A DNA stretch of 34,703 nucleotides. Source: Nitrososphaerota archaeon. GTDB taxonomy: Archaea > Thermoproteota > Nitrososphaeria > Nitrososphaerales > Nitrosopumilaceae. The translations under genes were made by a program, and so were the position numbers. The stretch's first letter is position 1. Each line of letters begins with the position of its first letter. Below the pieces are notes generated by a model that was given only the letters and a program-made list of their open reading frames with translations, was not told where the DNA came from and did not search any database. Of the stretch, positions 20,562-29,059 are shown piece by piece. The DNA is taken from NCBI GenBank assembly GCA_022573895.1, contig JACZTB010000016.1, forward strand, positions 1 through 34,703. Reading direction: 5' to 3'.

Positions 20562-21536
20562 ATGCGTATTGCATTTAGTCTAGGCTCATTGCTCTCAGTA
20601 AATCAGGTTCTTGAATGCTCAGAAATTCTGTCTAAAACTAATGTAGACACAATTTGGATACCTGAAACTTGGGGCATGGAGAACTTTTCAATGTTAAGTG
20701 CTGTTTGTAACAAAACAACAACCCAAAAAATAGGCTCATCAATTATTAATATCTACTCAAGAAGTCCAGCTGTTATTGCAATGGGTGCAGCTACAGTAGA
20801 TACTTTATCTAACGGAAGATTGATTCTAGGTCTTGGAACAAGTAGTTTACCTGTTGTAGAAACTTTTCATGGTTACAAATTTGAAAAACCTGTACAACGA
20901 ATGAAAGAATATGTAGAAATAATTCGTTTGGCATTATCTGGAAAACAAGTTAATTTTACTGGAAAAATTTTTGAATTAAAGAATTTTACATTACTAATAA
21001 AAACAAAAAGAACATCAATTCCAATTTACTTGGCAGCTGTCAATCATAAGTTGGTTGATTTAACTTGGAGTATTGGAGATGGTGTGATTTTTTATCTTAG
21101 ACCGTTAAATGAAATGAAAGAAACGATTACAAAAATGCAATCAAAGAAAAAAATTGATGTTACTTGTCAGATAATTACTTCTATAGCAGAAGATTCAGAT
21201 ATTGCAATTGAACGTGCTAAAAAAACATTGGCATTTTATGTGTCTGTAGGTAAAATATATCGAGAGTTCTTGGCAAAAAATGGATTCAAAAATGAAACAT
21301 TCAACATATTTAATGAATTCAAAAAATCAGGATTCAAATCAAATCATGAACTTGTTACCGATTCAATGTTACAATCACTTTGTATAGCAGGTAATTCAGA
21401 CGAATGCAAAAAACAACTTCAAAATTTTCGTGAAACAGGAATTGATTTACCAATAATTCAATTTAACCCCGTTGGAGATACATCAGAGTCTTTCAAGTTA
21501 TTGAAGAAAACATTTCTGGATGAACAATATGATTAA
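20562..21536 (+). CDS. LLM-class F420-dependent oxidoreductase (Mer-like)
   Basis: A 324-aa TIM-barrel protein of the luciferase-like family: an N-terminal strand MRIAFSLGSLL, TIWIPETWGMENFSMLSAV, IGSSIINIYSRSPAVIAMGAATVD and LSNGRLILGLGTSS are the F420-group signatures, as in methylenetetrahydromethanopterin reductase. It should transfer hydride from reduced F420. A box CTAAATATA lies 22-30 bases before the ATG. It leads an operon with a thiolase and a DUF35 protein, overlapping the thiolase start by 8 bases, so its substrate may be an acyl-CoA or a thioester-linked product rather than a C1 carrier. Substrate unknown. Confidence 0.85.
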   Translation: MRIAFSLGSLLSVNQVLECSEILSKTNVDTIWIPETWGMENFSMLSAVCNKTTTQKIGSSIINIYSRSPAVIAMGAATVDTLSNGRLILGLGTSSLPVVETFHGYKFEKPVQRMKEYVEIIRLALSGKQVNFTGKIFELKNFTLLIKTKRTSIPIYLAAVNHKLVDLTWSIGDGVIFYLRPLNEMKETITKMQSKKKIDVTCQIITSIAEDSDIAIERAKKTLAFYVSVGKIYREFLAKNGFKNETFNIFNEFKKSGFKSNHELVTDSMLQSLCIAGNSDECKKQLQNFRETGIDLPIIQFNPVGDTSESFKLLKKTFLDEQYD

Positions 21537-22638
21537 AGTAGGAATAGTTGCATATGGAATTACTCCATTTACAAAAGATGATCAAAAAATAGAATCACTT
21601 TTACTTAAATCTACAAAAAATCTCTTTGATAACAACCCTGAAATTATTAGAAATGATATAGATGCTGTTTTAGTTTCTACAAATAATAATTCAAAATACC
21701 TCTCCCCAATTTTATCAGAAATGGTTGGAATTCAGCCAAAAATTGCTCATTCCATAGAAAGTCTATGTAATTCAGGCACAAATTCCATAGTTTCAGCATA
21801 CTCTTACATTGTTTCAGGTCTTGCAGATATGGTTCTCATTAGTGGAGCTGAAAGAAATGATAGTCCAGGACAAATCTTAGAATGGGATAATTCAAGAGGA
21901 GAGTTCAAGCATCCGATATTTTGGGCATCTATTTTTGCTAAATCATATAAACGGAAATTTTCAATTTCAGACGAACAAATAGCGTTAGTTTCAGTAAAGA
22001 ATCACAAACAAGCTAAAGAAAATCCTAATGCATTATCAAACAAAACTTTTACGATACAGGATGTAATAAATTCTAAAAAATTAACCGATGATCTTAGATT
22101 ATTAGATTGTTCAAGACCATGTACTGGTAGCGCATCAATTCTTCTTGCATCTGAAGAAACAGCTAGAAAAATTACAGACATGCCAATTTGGATTACAGGT
22201 ATTGGTCAAAAAACAACTTCTGCAGGATTTACAAAAAATACATCATTTAGCTCAATGGAATCAACTAAACTCGCAGGACAGGCTGCATTAAAAATGGCAA
22301 ATCATAATGCAAACGATATCGATGTTGCAGAAGTGCATGATGCATTTTCTGTTTGTGAACCCATGGCATTAGAATCCTTAGGTTTTTCTAAACCCGGTAA
22401 TGGAACTAATATGATTAAGGAACTTTATGAAACAAATAATTTTAAAATAAACCCTCGAGGTGGATTGATTGGGTCTGGGCATCCTCTTGGTGCAACTGGC
22501 ATAGCTCAAACTATTGAAATTATACAGCAACTTGAATCAAGTGCAACTAATCGACAAGTTGACAATGCGAAGATAGGATTGGTTCATAATATGTCTGCAG
22601 CTGCTACGTCTTCAACAGTATTGGTTTTAGAAAAATGA
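21529..22638 (+). CDS. Thiolase (acetyl-CoA acetyltransferase family, SCP-x-like)
   Basis: The protein has the thiolase nucleophile in SIESLCNSGTNSIV, a HDAFSVCEPMALE motif and the C-terminal GSGHPLGATG histidine motif, with MSAAATSS at the end. It joins or splits acetyl-CoA units. ATG 21529 (MIKVGIVAYG) is the family-like start; ATG 21520 three codons upstream is possible. Its stop overlaps the DUF35 gene (ATGA). In archaea thiolases of this kind form a complex with DUF35, with or without HMG-CoA synthase (family knowledge). It may serve isoprenoid synthesis, lipid metabolism or the last step of the 3HP/4HB cycle; sequence alone does not decide. Confidence 0.88.
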   Translation: MIKVGIVAYGITPFTKDDQKIESLLLKSTKNLFDNNPEIIRNDIDAVLVSTNNNSKYLSPILSEMVGIQPKIAHSIESLCNSGTNSIVSAYSYIVSGLADMVLISGAERNDSPGQILEWDNSRGEFKHPIFWASIFAKSYKRKFSISDEQIALVSVKNHKQAKENPNALSNKTFTIQDVINSKKLTDDLRLLDCSRPCTGSASILLASEETARKITDMPIWITGIGQKTTSAGFTKNTSFSSMESTKLAGQAALKMANHNANDIDVAEVHDAFSVCEPMALESLGFSKPGNGTNMIKELYETNNFKINPRGGLIGSGHPLGATGIAQTIEIIQQLESSATNRQVDNAKIGLVHNMSAAATSSTVLVLEK

Positions 22639-22943
22639 GTTTTGAGTCTGAATTATTTCAAGGAAAATTCTGCATTCCTGAATGTACTATTTGCAAGAAA
22701 ATTGTTTGGCCTCCATCAGAATTTTGTAATCATTGTTTAGGGAAAGTATCTTTAAAACAAGGAGATTTTGAAGGTAAAATTATCGAATTTTCAAGACAAA
22801 ATGAAGAATATTTTTGTATAGTGGAATTTGAAAACACCATTAGAGTAATAGCAAAAATTTTACACATTCCTGAAATAGGTCAAACAGTTAAAATTTCAAA
22901 ATGCGGAATTTTTAATCAAAATTATTTTTTCTATGTTAATTAA
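22635..22943 (+). CDS. DUF35 OB-fold/zinc-ribbon acyl-CoA partner protein
   Basis: The 102-aa product has the zinc ribbon C-x2-C (PECTICKKIVWPP) and C-x2-C (EFCNHCLGK) followed by an OB-like part (GKIIEFSRQ, CIVEFENTIRVIAKI, GQTVKISKCG). This is the DUF35 layout, slightly shorter than usual. These proteins bridge thiolase active sites and channel acyl-CoA intermediates (family knowledge). It overlaps the thiolase stop by four bases and the convergent methyltransferase-like gene by eight. Confidence 0.85.
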   Translation: MSFESELFQGKFCIPECTICKKIVWPPSEFCNHCLGKVSLKQGDFEGKIIEFSRQNEEYFCIVEFENTIRVIAKILHIPEIGQTVKISKCGIFNQNYFFYVN

Positions 22944-23763
22944 ATTTTGTATAGATATATGGCGCTTCAATTGTTTGATCAAATGTCCAAACTGTAGGCA
23001 ATGAAACTGTATCAATTATATCTAGATTGTATTTTTCAATTAAAAAACCCCATCCGCCATTAGTTAAATCACTTGATAATTGTTTTTTAGAATAAGTTCC
23101 AACTAATACTAGTCCAACATTGTGTGAGAGATTAGAAATAGCATTTATTTTATCAATAATACTGGTTGCTAAAATATCTCCTCCCATTTGAGCAGGACCT
23201 CCAATAAAAAATACAGGGTGTATTAATTGAAGTTTGGAATAATCAAACTTTAATGCATCTTCACATTTTGGTTCAAAGTTTTGATTTGTAGACTTGATAA
23301 TCGTTTTTTGTAATTCTACCAATACATCATCAATCTCAATACTGTGTGAAACTAACCCTAAAATTTTTCCACAGAATGCAATTCGTCCATCTCCAGAACC
23401 TATATCTACTAATTCTTTATATCCTAATTTTTTTGCAATTAATGCCATTACATAAGCAGACATTATCCATGTTGGGTAAAACGGTTGACAGCTAGAACCA
23501 TGTTTTATGCTATTTAACCAATATTCGTTGATATCTCCTTCGTATACAATACATGAAATTCCTGCAATTTTTTGTTCAAATGAATTAAAGTAAATAGGAT
23601 TTTTTTGAGCAAAATCATGAAGCATTTCTAAATGATGTGTATCTAGAGGGAATTGCTTAGATATTGAAACAGGAATCACTTCTTGAATATGGGCACTTCC
23701 AGTGTAATTTTTTGCAAAATCTTGTTTTACAAGAACCAGATTTTTGACAAGCTCATCATACAT
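22936..23763 (-). CDS. SAM-dependent methyltransferase-like protein
   Basis: The 275-aa protein has a class I SAM motif I in the middle (ELVDIGSGDGRIAFCGKILG, about residues 136-155), an acidic end of the second strand (HSIEIDDVLVELQ), then CEDALKFDYS and a hydrophobic strand VFFIGG where motif IV would be; the usual Asn/Asp-Pro-Pro is absent. The N-terminal 120 residues are a separate helical part. The fold resembles Dot1/PrmA-like enzymes, but the substrate is unknown and the missing motif IV makes activity uncertain. Confidence 0.65.
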   Translation of the reverse strand: MYDELVKNLVLVKQDFAKNYTGSAHIQEVIPVSISKQFPLDTHHLEMLHDFAQKNPIYFNSFEQKIAGISCIVYEGDINEYWLNSIKHGSSCQPFYPTWIMSAYVMALIAKKLGYKELVDIGSGDGRIAFCGKILGLVSHSIEIDDVLVELQKTIIKSTNQNFEPKCEDALKFDYSKLQLIHPVFFIGGPAQMGGDILATSIIDKINAISNLSHNVGLVLVGTYSKKQLSSDLTNGGWGFLIEKYNLDIIDTVSLPTVWTFDQTIEAPYIYTKFN

Positions 23764-23775
23764 GATTTCTGTAAA

Positions 23776-23883
23776 ATGAGTGGGTTTGATAAACTCACTG
23801 AAACTTTGTGTAATTTTTTAGATGAATGCGATACAAGTTATTGTTCCTCTTTTTTAACCGATCAATTGTTTTGTTTATTTTAA
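23776..23883 (+). CDS. 35-aa Cys-containing microORF (uncertain)
   Basis: ATG 23776 to TAA 23881-23883. The product is acidic with four Cys (ETLCNFLDECDTSYCSSF ... LFC). Just after the stop is a hairpin AATTCTT/AAGAATT (23892-23911). It starts only 12 bases from the divergent methyltransferase-like gene, so its promoter would lie inside that gene. The rest of the 23764-24079 gap shows only AT-rich promoter-like sequence. Confidence 0.3.
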   Translation: MSGFDKLTETLCNFLDECDTSYCSSFLTDQLFCLF

Positions 23884-23891
23884 TATCTTAA

Positions 23892-23911
23892 AATTCTTTT
23901 TTAGAAGAATT
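23892..23911. repeat. Short perfect hairpin AATTCTT/AAGAATT
   Basis: A perfect 7-bp stem with a 6-base loop (TTTTAG) lying 8 bases after the microORF at 23776-23883. It could be a 3' end signal for that ORF or an operator for the resolvase gene. Confidence 0.4.
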
Positions 23912-24079
23912 CACCATTAATTGAAAATTTAGATGTTTTCATGTATTTAGATAACCATCTTACTATTCTAATAATTTCTCAAAAAAGCGTTGATGTAAAA
24001 ATGACTCGCATATGACATTTTATTGAGTTATTGTATAATTACCATCTTTACTATATCTAACACAGGGAATAATTTGTCG

Positions 24080-24655
24080 TTGAAAACAAAAGAAATAACT
24101 TTAACAATTTTAAAACAAAAAATTAATAAAAAAAGCAAAAAAAATCATCAAAAAGCTGCTAGAATACGTCGACAAAGAGGATATCAATGGGAAGACACCC
24201 TAGTAAAACGATTCAATGGCGCAGAAAAATGGAAGGCCTTTAGGCTTGGATCTCCAAGTATTGCACTACCAGATGTTTTGGCAGTAAATACATACGAAAA
24301 TACAATATACACCATAGAGGCAAAATCTGGAACCAGCACATCACTACCAGTTCCTGCAGATCAAATTGAGAGATGTTTAGAATGGATTAAGACATTTAGT
24401 ATTTACAAAAAAAGAAATGTACTTTTAGCATTCAAATTTCTCTCAAAGAAAAGGATAGGTTTGGGAAAATATGAAAGTCGAGAATTAAGAGAATTCTACA
24501 AGATTTGGGATGAATCCCTTGAAATCACTGACTGTGTCTGTACATATGAGGGTAAATTTTTTGCAAAAATAGACGGTACAAGAAAAGAACTTTTTCTTGA
24601 GGAATGTTTGATGCCATTTCAGACAAAACAAAGGAATAATGCCTTAACGCAATAG
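24080..24655 (+). CDS. hjc: Holliday junction resolvase Hjc
   Basis: The catalytic set is present: Glu in GYQWEDTLVKRF, Asp in IALPDVLAV and Glu-x-Lys in YTIEAKSG, with a preceding basic stretch KKNHQKAARIRRQRG. The enzyme is a dimeric endonuclease that resolves four-way DNA junctions in recombination repair. I chose TTG 24080 because a TATA-like box (TACTATATC, about 24048-24056) lies 24-32 bases upstream. The frame is open back to 24023, and the conserved core begins only near residue 20 of this choice. The C-terminal 60 residues after the core are longer than in most Hjc proteins. Confidence 0.85.
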   Translation: MKTKEITLTILKQKINKKSKKNHQKAARIRRQRGYQWEDTLVKRFNGAEKWKAFRLGSPSIALPDVLAVNTYENTIYTIEAKSGTSTSLPVPADQIERCLEWIKTFSIYKKRNVLLAFKFLSKKRIGLGKYESRELREFYKIWDESLEITDCVCTYEGKFFAKIDGTRKELFLEECLMPFQTKQRNNALTQ

Positions 24656-24689
24656 AATTTTCAAATCATTTTTTAAGGGCAGTATACAA

Positions 24690-25145
24690 ATGAAAATATT
24701 GTCTGATGAGAAGATTGATGAACCAACTGAGATAAACTCAGCATCATTATTAGAGACAATTTCTGATGCAGAAGTCAATTCAAGAATTAGTTTTGAAGAA
24801 TTTACTGACGAGAGAACCCTGATCAGCCATGATGCTTTTGGAAGAAAACAGATGAAGATAAAAGTACTTGAAGTATCTGATGAAGAAGCTCCAGCAAAAT
24901 GGAAGCTTGGAGATCGTGTGAAAGTAATAAAAATTCTTGTGACCATTAGACACCTCACAACACAGCAAGTAGAAGAAGCTGAATTTGACATTGAAAAAAT
25001 TGAAAGAGAGTTAGCTGAAAAGAGACATTACACTTCAACGAATAGATGGATTCCAGTAGACTATATTAAAAACGGGTATGTTCTAAATTCATATCATACC
25101 AGATTAATCAGCGATGCAGCTGCACTAGATTATATTGTATTTTGA
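24690..25145 (+). CDS. 151-aa acidic protein, unknown
   Basis: ATG 24690, 34 bases after the resolvase gene. The first 60 residues are acidic and helical (SLLETISDAEVNSRISFEEF). The middle has a basic beta part (KWKLGDRVKVIKILVTIRH) and the C-terminus ends in a Tyr-rich segment (YVLNSYHTRLISDAAALDYIVF). There is no metal motif. It is not recognised, and its position suggests co-expression with Hjc. Confidence 0.55.
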   Translation: MKILSDEKIDEPTEINSASLLETISDAEVNSRISFEEFTDERTLISHDAFGRKQMKIKVLEVSDEEAPAKWKLGDRVKVIKILVTIRHLTTQQVEEAEFDIEKIERELAEKRHYTSTNRWIPVDYIKNGYVLNSYHTRLISDAAALDYIVF

Positions 25146-25216
25146 TTAGATAACTCATCTAACATTCATGATTTACATCTAAAAAACATTATAAACAAAA
25201 GAACTTGAAAAAGGTT

Positions 25217-25534
25217 ATGAGTTCAAAAGAATTTGAAGTAAATGGAACTGATTACCGAGTTGTGTTAACAGACCAAGTAATAGGTCAAGTAAATAACCTC
25301 AAAGAACTCTATAATACAGCATATGAAGATCCTGAAAGTTTTGAGGATGTTAGTGCAGAAATTTCAAATACAATTAATGAAATTGCTAGTAATATAGAAC
25401 CTCCTGCCGAAGATAGTGATCTTGATGGACTTATTCAAGAAATTATCAAAGCAGTAAATACCAAGAAAGAACAAATGGAAAAAGAATTAGACGTAAAAGA
25501 AAAACCTAAAAAAAAATCAAAATCTAAAAAATAA
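25217..25534 (+). CDS. 105-aa protein with Lys-rich C-terminal tail, unknown
   Basis: ATG 25217 is preferred over TTG 25205, because a box CATTATAAA (25187-25195) then lies at leaderless distance. The N-terminus has beta strands (KEFEVNGTDYRVVLTDQ), followed by an acidic helical region and a disordered basic tail (DVKEKPKKKSKSKK). The tail suggests binding to nucleic acid or membrane. No family recognised. Confidence 0.55.
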   Translation: MSSKEFEVNGTDYRVVLTDQVIGQVNNLKELYNTAYEDPESFEDVSAEISNTINEIASNIEPPAEDSDLDGLIQEIIKAVNTKKEQMEKELDVKEKPKKKSKSKK

Positions 25535-25602
25535 TCTCATTTGACCTTAAACTCATAAAAAATCGAGGCATACATTATATTCTAAATAACACAAATAGTA
25601 TC

Positions 25603-25719
25603 ATGTCTAGAAGCTGTGAATGTGGAATTTGTGGTCATCCTAGTGAATCAGAATGTATTGAAAAAGAATGTAAATGTTGTTTAAATTTCCACGAAAGATC
25701 AGGTCCTAAACAAAAATAA
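25603..25719 (+). CDS. 38-aa Cys-rich microprotein
   Basis: It has seven Cys (5, 7, 10, 18, 23, 25, 26) plus His12 and His30 in 38 residues, arranged as C-x-C-x2-CG then KECKCC. A TATA-like box (ATTATATTC, about 25574-25582) sits at leaderless distance. It is convergent with another Cys-rich microgene at 25733-25840 whose pattern resembles it. It could bind zinc, iron-sulphur or copper. Confidence 0.6.
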   Translation: MSRSCECGICGHPSESECIEKECKCCLNFHERSGPKQK

Positions 25720-25732
25720 TTATTTTTTAAAA

Positions 25733-25840
25733 TTAATTAAATTTTTTGTAGCAACTACATTTTTTTAAAATATGTCTTGTACATCCAAATAATTTATGAT
25801 CTCTGCATCCACATAATACACATTTTTTTTTATTAATCAT
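25733..25840 (-). CDS. 35-aa Cys-rich microprotein, likely paralogue of its neighbour
   Basis: It has Cys at 7, 10, 12, 20, 28 and 30 and His at 15 and 23 (KKKCVLCGCRDH ... KKCSCYKK). The C-x2-CG start and C-x-C end follow the same order as in the 38-aa protein at 25603. The ATG overlaps the stop of the upstream minus-strand gene by four bases (ATGA), so it is translated with it. Metal binding is likely. Confidence 0.6.
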   Translation of the reverse strand: MINKKKCVLCGCRDHKLFGCTRHILKKCSCYKKFN

Positions 25841-26211
25841 ATTCTTTCTATTAATTCCTCAACACTAACCATCATCTTTCTATCTTCTAATGCTTCCAAT
25901 ATCTTTAATCTAATATTTTTTACTCTACTAAGGTCATTTGAATATAAGGTTGCCATAGTTTCAATTTCTTTTTCAAAATAATAACTATCTAAATAATTCT
26001 GAAATTTAGTTTTTACTTTCTCAAAATCAGGCGAAGTAATTTTATCAGTGTCAATTTTTTTTGATACCACTTTTAAGAATCCATTAATTTTCAACATCTC
26101 TTTTTTAATATTATTAAGATCTTCTTGTTTATCTTCAATTTCTTTAAGTGTGTTGTAAGAATATAATATCTGCTTTAGTATATTTTTTAGATATTCATTA
26201 TAAGTAACCAC
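25837..26211 (-). CDS. 124-aa helical protein, unknown
   Basis: GTG start at 26211. The product is almost all helix with many Lys, Glu and Ile (YNTLKEIEDKQEDLNNIKKEML; a long central helix; KILEALEDRKMMVSVEELIERI). It probably forms a helical bundle. It is co-transcribed with the Cys-rich microgene downstream. A palindrome AGATTAATCT (26224-26233) lies 13 bases before the start. No family recognised. Confidence 0.5.
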   Translation of the reverse strand: MVTYNEYLKNILKQILYSYNTLKEIEDKQEDLNNIKKEMLKINGFLKVVSKKIDTDKITSPDFEKVKTKFQNYLDSYYFEKEIETMATLYSNDLSRVKNIRLKILEALEDRKMMVSVEELIERI

Positions 26212-26309
26212 AATTATTTTTCAGATTAATCTAATCTAAAGTTTAGGAAAAATAGCTTGAGTTCTCTAAAATTTACACATTTGCTTTAAATTATCATCAA
26301 TTGTCTGTA

Positions 26310-27653
26310 ATGACGATGCAGGACAACGCTTATCTCAAGTGTATTGATCCGCAATGTGGTTTAGAATATCCAATAAAGAGTACAAATGTACAATGTGAAA
26401 AGGGCCATTTGTTAGATGTTATATATAAAAATAATCCCTCTGTCAAATTACAAGAAGTATTTTACAAAAGGAGGAATTCTCAAGGAAATATTTTTGATGA
26501 GAGTGGAGTTTGGAGATTCAGAGAATTACTAAATTTTTGTCAGATTGATACTGAAAATATCGAAGAGTGTTCAAAATATCTTGTATCTCTTGATGGAGCA
26601 GAAGGAAGACAATCAAAGCCATATCATATGTCAAAAGCTGCAAAATTCATAGGAATCTTAAATGATAATTTATGGTTACAGCCTGAAGGATACAATCCAA
26701 GTGGTTCTTTTAAAGATAATGGGATGGCAACAGCTGTTACTCATGCAAAATTGATTGGTGCAAAAAAAATTGTTTGTGCATCAACTGGTAATACATCAGC
26801 TTCTGCTGGAATGTTTGCAGCAAATGAAGGAATAGAATGCAATGTCTATATTCCTGCTGGACAAATTGCACCAGGAAAACTTAGTCAAGCATATCAATTT
26901 GGAGCTCAAATTGTAGAAGTTGACGGAAATTTTGATGATGCGTTAAAACAATCATTAGATGATGTGCAAAAAAATGATGGATATACAGTAAACTCTATTA
27001 ATCCATTTAGAATCGAAGGACAAAAAACAATTCCAATTAGAGCATTAGAATATCTAAATTGGGAATCTCCAGATTGGATTGTTTATCCAGGTGGAGCTTT
27101 AGGAAATACCACTAGTTGTGGAAAGGCATTAATGGAATTATATGATTGGGGATGGATTAAAAAAATTCCAAGAATTGCTGTAGTAAATTCTGTAGGTGCA
27201 AGTACATTAGCTGATTTGTATAATGGAAAATTTGAAGAGGAAGAACTTAGATGGAATAAAGGTAGGCCCAATACTGAACTAATAACAAGATACTATGATC
27301 ATTTAGATAAAGAAGGAATACTCCCCAAAACCAAAGCTACCGCAATCCAAATTGGTAGACCTACAAATATTTTGAAAGGTCTACGTGCATTAGAATTTAC
27401 AAACGGTGTGGTAACAACAGTTTCAGATTCAGAAATGCTTGATGGAATGTCAGTTGTAGGTCTTAATGGTTTTGATTGTGAGATGGCTTCAGGAGCTACA
27501 GTTGTAGGAATTAAGAAATTAATCAACGAAGATATAATTAAAAAAGATGATGTAGTAGTTGGAATTCTTACAGGCAGACAAAAAGATGCAATGCTTCCTG
27601 TAGACTATCATATGAATCCTGAAAATAAATTTGCAAAGCCACCAAAAAATTAG
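26310..27653 (+). CDS. thrC: Threonine synthase
   Basis: A fold-type II PLP enzyme of about 447 aa, with an N-terminal zinc-ribbon-like segment (LKCIDPQCGLEYP and QCEKGH), the PLP lysine in NPSGSFKDNG, CASTGNTSASAG, and a glycine-rich phosphate site (VYPGGALGNTTSCGKAL). It makes threonine from O-phosphohomoserine. The start is unsure: TTG 26301, ATG 26310 and ATG 26316 are in frame. A box TTTAAATTA (26285-26293) best fits a start at 26316 or 26310. It supplies the threonine used by IlvA. Confidence 0.92.
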   Translation: MTMQDNAYLKCIDPQCGLEYPIKSTNVQCEKGHLLDVIYKNNPSVKLQEVFYKRRNSQGNIFDESGVWRFRELLNFCQIDTENIEECSKYLVSLDGAEGRQSKPYHMSKAAKFIGILNDNLWLQPEGYNPSGSFKDNGMATAVTHAKLIGAKKIVCASTGNTSASAGMFAANEGIECNVYIPAGQIAPGKLSQAYQFGAQIVEVDGNFDDALKQSLDDVQKNDGYTVNSINPFRIEGQKTIPIRALEYLNWESPDWIVYPGGALGNTTSCGKALMELYDWGWIKKIPRIAVVNSVGASTLADLYNGKFEEEELRWNKGRPNTELITRYYDHLDKEGILPKTKATAIQIGRPTNILKGLRALEFTNGVVTTVSDSEMLDGMSVVGLNGFDCEMASGATVVGIKKLINEDIIKKDDVVVGILTGRQKDAMLPVDYHMNPENKFAKPPKN

Positions 27654-27795
27654 GCTCATCCTTTAGATTCAATTAATTTAGAATAGTTTTAACATCTTAA
27701 GAGTTAAATTCAAGTTTTGTTAAAGTATTGTAACCAAAAGATGGTGTTTAAAAACTAAATGAGTGATCTGTGTTGTTGTTCTAAGAAATTTTTTC

Positions 27796-27802
27796 GGGGG
27801 AG
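27796..27802 (+). promoter_or_regulatory. Ribosome binding site GGGGGAG of the CNNM/CorC gene
   Basis: A purine block GGGGGAG lies 3 bases before ATG 27806, stronger than at most first genes here. A TATA-like GTTTAAAAAC is about 27747-27756, so this mRNA has a leader of about 25-30 bases, unlike the leaderless genes around it. Confidence 0.55.
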
Positions 27803-27805
27803 AAC

Positions 27806-29059
27806 ATGGTAGATATATGGGTTGAACTTGTAATCTTAGCTGTTCTAATCGGATTATCTGGATTTTTTAGCGGATTAGAAGTTGCACTAGTAAATATCAG
27901 AAAGTCAAAAGTTGTTCAACTTTTCAATGAAAAAAAGAAAGGCTCAAAAGCATTATACAAATTAAAAATGAATCCAAGTTGGATGATGTCAAGTGTCAAT
28001 CTTGGCAATAATCTTGTAAATGTAGGAGCATCTGCACTTGCAACAAGTTTAGCAATCAGACTATATGGAAATGATGGATTGGGAATTGCTGTAGGAGTAA
28101 TGACCTTTTTGATTCTAGTTTTTGGAGAGATTACTCCAAAGACATATTGCAATGCAAATTCCACTAAAATTGCACTTAGATATGCACCTGTTTTACTAGC
28201 ATTCAGTTATGTATTTTTTCCAGTTGTAAAATTCTTTGAGATTGTCGCAAAAGGAGTTGTAAAGTTGACTGGAAGTAGTAATATCCCTCCACCAATTACT
28301 GAAGAGGAGATTAAAGGCGTTATTGATCAAGGATTAGAAGAAAAAGCTCTTGAAAAAGATGAGATGGAGTTAGTTCATAGTGCTCTGAAATTTGACGACA
28401 CTGTAATTCGTTCTGTAATGACTCCAAAAACAAAGATGTTTACACTTAATTCTAAAATGTTGCTTTTTGAGGCATTACCTCAAATTAATCAGAGTGGACA
28501 TTCAAGAATTCCAATTTATGGAAAAACAAGTGATGACATTGTTGGGTTTATTCATGTTAGAGATATTCTTAAAGAATTTGAGAAAGACAGCAAGATGACA
28601 AGTCTGGAACAGATTGCAAGAAAACCTGTTTTTGTGTCTCAAGAAAAAATGGTCAGTTCTTTGTTAAAGGAGATGCAAGGAAGAAGAACTCATTTGGCAA
28701 TTGTTGTTGATGAACATGATGGCATCCTAGGCCTTGTTACCCTAGAAGATTTGGTTGAAGAGATAGTAGGCGAAATCGAAGATGAGACAGACCTACCTAG
28801 ACAAACAGAATATGAAAAAATTGATCAAGATACAATAATTACTAGTGGAGATATTGAGATTGATACAATTAATAAAATTTTTAAAACTAATATTCCAGAA
28901 GGGGATAATTATGCATCACTAAATGGGCTACTTCACGAAAGGCTCCAAGATATTCCACAAGAAGGAGATAAAGTGGAACTAAATGAACTCAGAATAATCG
29001 TTGAAAAAGTTACAAAAAACATTCCTCAGAAAATTAGAATCGAGAGAATCAGACATTAG
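27806..29059 (+). CDS. CNNM/CorC-HlyC family membrane protein (DUF21 + CBS pair + CorC_HlyC)
   Basis: The 417-aa protein has an N-terminal DUF21 membrane domain (residues about 5-170, with GFFSGLEVALVNIRKSKV and FGEITPKTYCNANSTKIALRYAP), a CBS pair (about 200-335: MTPKTKMFTLN, SRIPIYGK, GFIHVRDIL, IVVDEHDGILGLVTLEDLVEEIVGEI) and a C-terminal CorC_HlyC transporter-associated domain. Members export Mg or Na, or control Mg homeostasis; the CBS part senses ATP-Mg (family knowledge). It overlaps convergent GAPDH by four bases. Confidence 0.9.
   Translation: MVDIWVELVILAVLIGLSGFFSGLEVALVNIRKSKVVQLFNEKKKGSKALYKLKMNPSWMMSSVNLGNNLVNVGASALATSLAIRLYGNDGLGIAVGVMTFLILVFGEITPKTYCNANSTKIALRYAPVLLAFSYVFFPVVKFFEIVAKGVVKLTGSSNIPPPITEEEIKGVIDQGLEEKALEKDEMELVHSALKFDDTVIRSVMTPKTKMFTLNSKMLLFEALPQINQSGHSRIPIYGKTSDDIVGFIHVRDILKEFEKDSKMTSLEQIARKPVFVSQEKMVSSLLKEMQGRRTHLAIVVDEHDGILGLVTLEDLVEEIVGEIEDETDLPRQTEYEKIDQDTIITSGDIEIDTINKIFKTNIPEGDNYASLNGLLHERLQDIPQEGDKVELNELRIIVEKVTKNIPQKIRIERIRH

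Noticed and set aside
23683-23883. 66-aa plus-strand ORF
   Set aside because: Its first half is antisense to the methyltransferase-like gene; only the part from ATG 23776 is kept, as an uncertain microORF.
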